Below are positions 28,661 through 28,766 of a stretch of 28,766 nt of DNA, piece after piece. The stretch comes from a virus, in the IMG/VR virus record IMGVR_UViG_3300034082_004166, positions 1-28,766 of that record. One strand, given 5' to 3'. A program made the position numbers and the translations under genes. The notes beneath the pieces were generated by a model, which was not told the DNA's origin, ran no database searches, and worked only from the letters and a program-made list of their open reading frames with translations. How positions within the stretch are numbered: the first letter of the stretch is position 1; the number at the start of each line of letters is the position of its first letter.

Positions 28661-28766
28661 ATGCCATCCATTCGCATTCCCCGAATTGTCCGACCTGATG
28701 TCCTATCCAACCTCAAGTCTTCGAGCATCTTTGCGCTATTGCAGCCGTTTGAGTGCTATTTCATGC
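28661..28766 (+). CDS. Partial ORF at right edge, divergent from early operon
   Basis: ATG at 28661 opens a frame of 35 codons to the window end, beginning MPSIRIPRIVRPDVLSNLKS. It is divergent from the Sak4 operon across the repeat array, the usual place for a repressor or replication initiator gene. Too little is visible to name it. Confidence 0.35.
   Translation, partial: MPSIRIPRIVRPDVLSNLKSSSIFALLQPFECYFM

Overview
This window is part of a temperate, tailed (siphovirus-type) phage or prophage. It carries a lambda-style head and tail assembly cassette, a Sak4/exonuclease/SSB/helicase/primase replication cassette, and accessory genes between them. Nearly everything is on the minus strand, so transcription runs from the right edge (early genes) to the left edge (tail genes), and both edges cut through the phage. 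The host is probably Gram-negative: the lambda-type morphogenesis genes, HipBA and a CmoA-like enzyme fit this. Most genes lack a clear Shine-Dalgarno sequence. Verrucomicrobiota or a relative is possible but is only a guess.

Layout from right to left. 28143-28660 is a control region with two CGGACATGTCCG palindromes and an array of TGTCCGAT half-sites, eight of them exactly 21 bp apart. It lies upstream of the early minus-strand genes: a Sak4-like ATPase, a Cas4/RecB-like nuclease, an SSB with an acidic tail, an SF2 helicase and a primase-helicase (28142-22139). A 230-bp dyad- and iteron-rich gap follows (21907-22138), then small DNA-binding proteins, a compact initiator-tRNA-like gene (20394-20464) and a PD-(D/E)XK endonuclease. 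18398-19780 is a plus-strand island with an amidoligase and two small genes. It faces a minus-strand set of small genes across a cluster of three hairpins. Three of these genes share a leader with a micro-ORF.

The middle (16176-12210) holds an AAA+ ATPase, a ParB-domain protein, a ParB-ParB-methyltransferase fusion, a HAD-like protein and a CmoA-like methyltransferase. Then comes a mosaic region (12174-9163): a plus-strand HipBA module, a chimeric gene remnant (terminase small subunit N-terminus joined to methyltransferase C-terminus) and a nucleotidyltransferase pair. The rest is the packaging and structural cassette in lambda order: TerS, TerL, a membrane protein, an M15 endolysin, gpW-like, portal, S49 protease with nested scaffold, capsid, and head-tail and tail proteins running off the left edge.

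The most unusual pattern is a hexamer, TTGACA or a one-base variant, found 13-17 nt upstream of twelve probable start codons on the minus strand, mostly in the late genes. One of these predicts an internal start that would make a Nu3-like scaffold. Many early genes instead have G-poor A/C-rich leaders.
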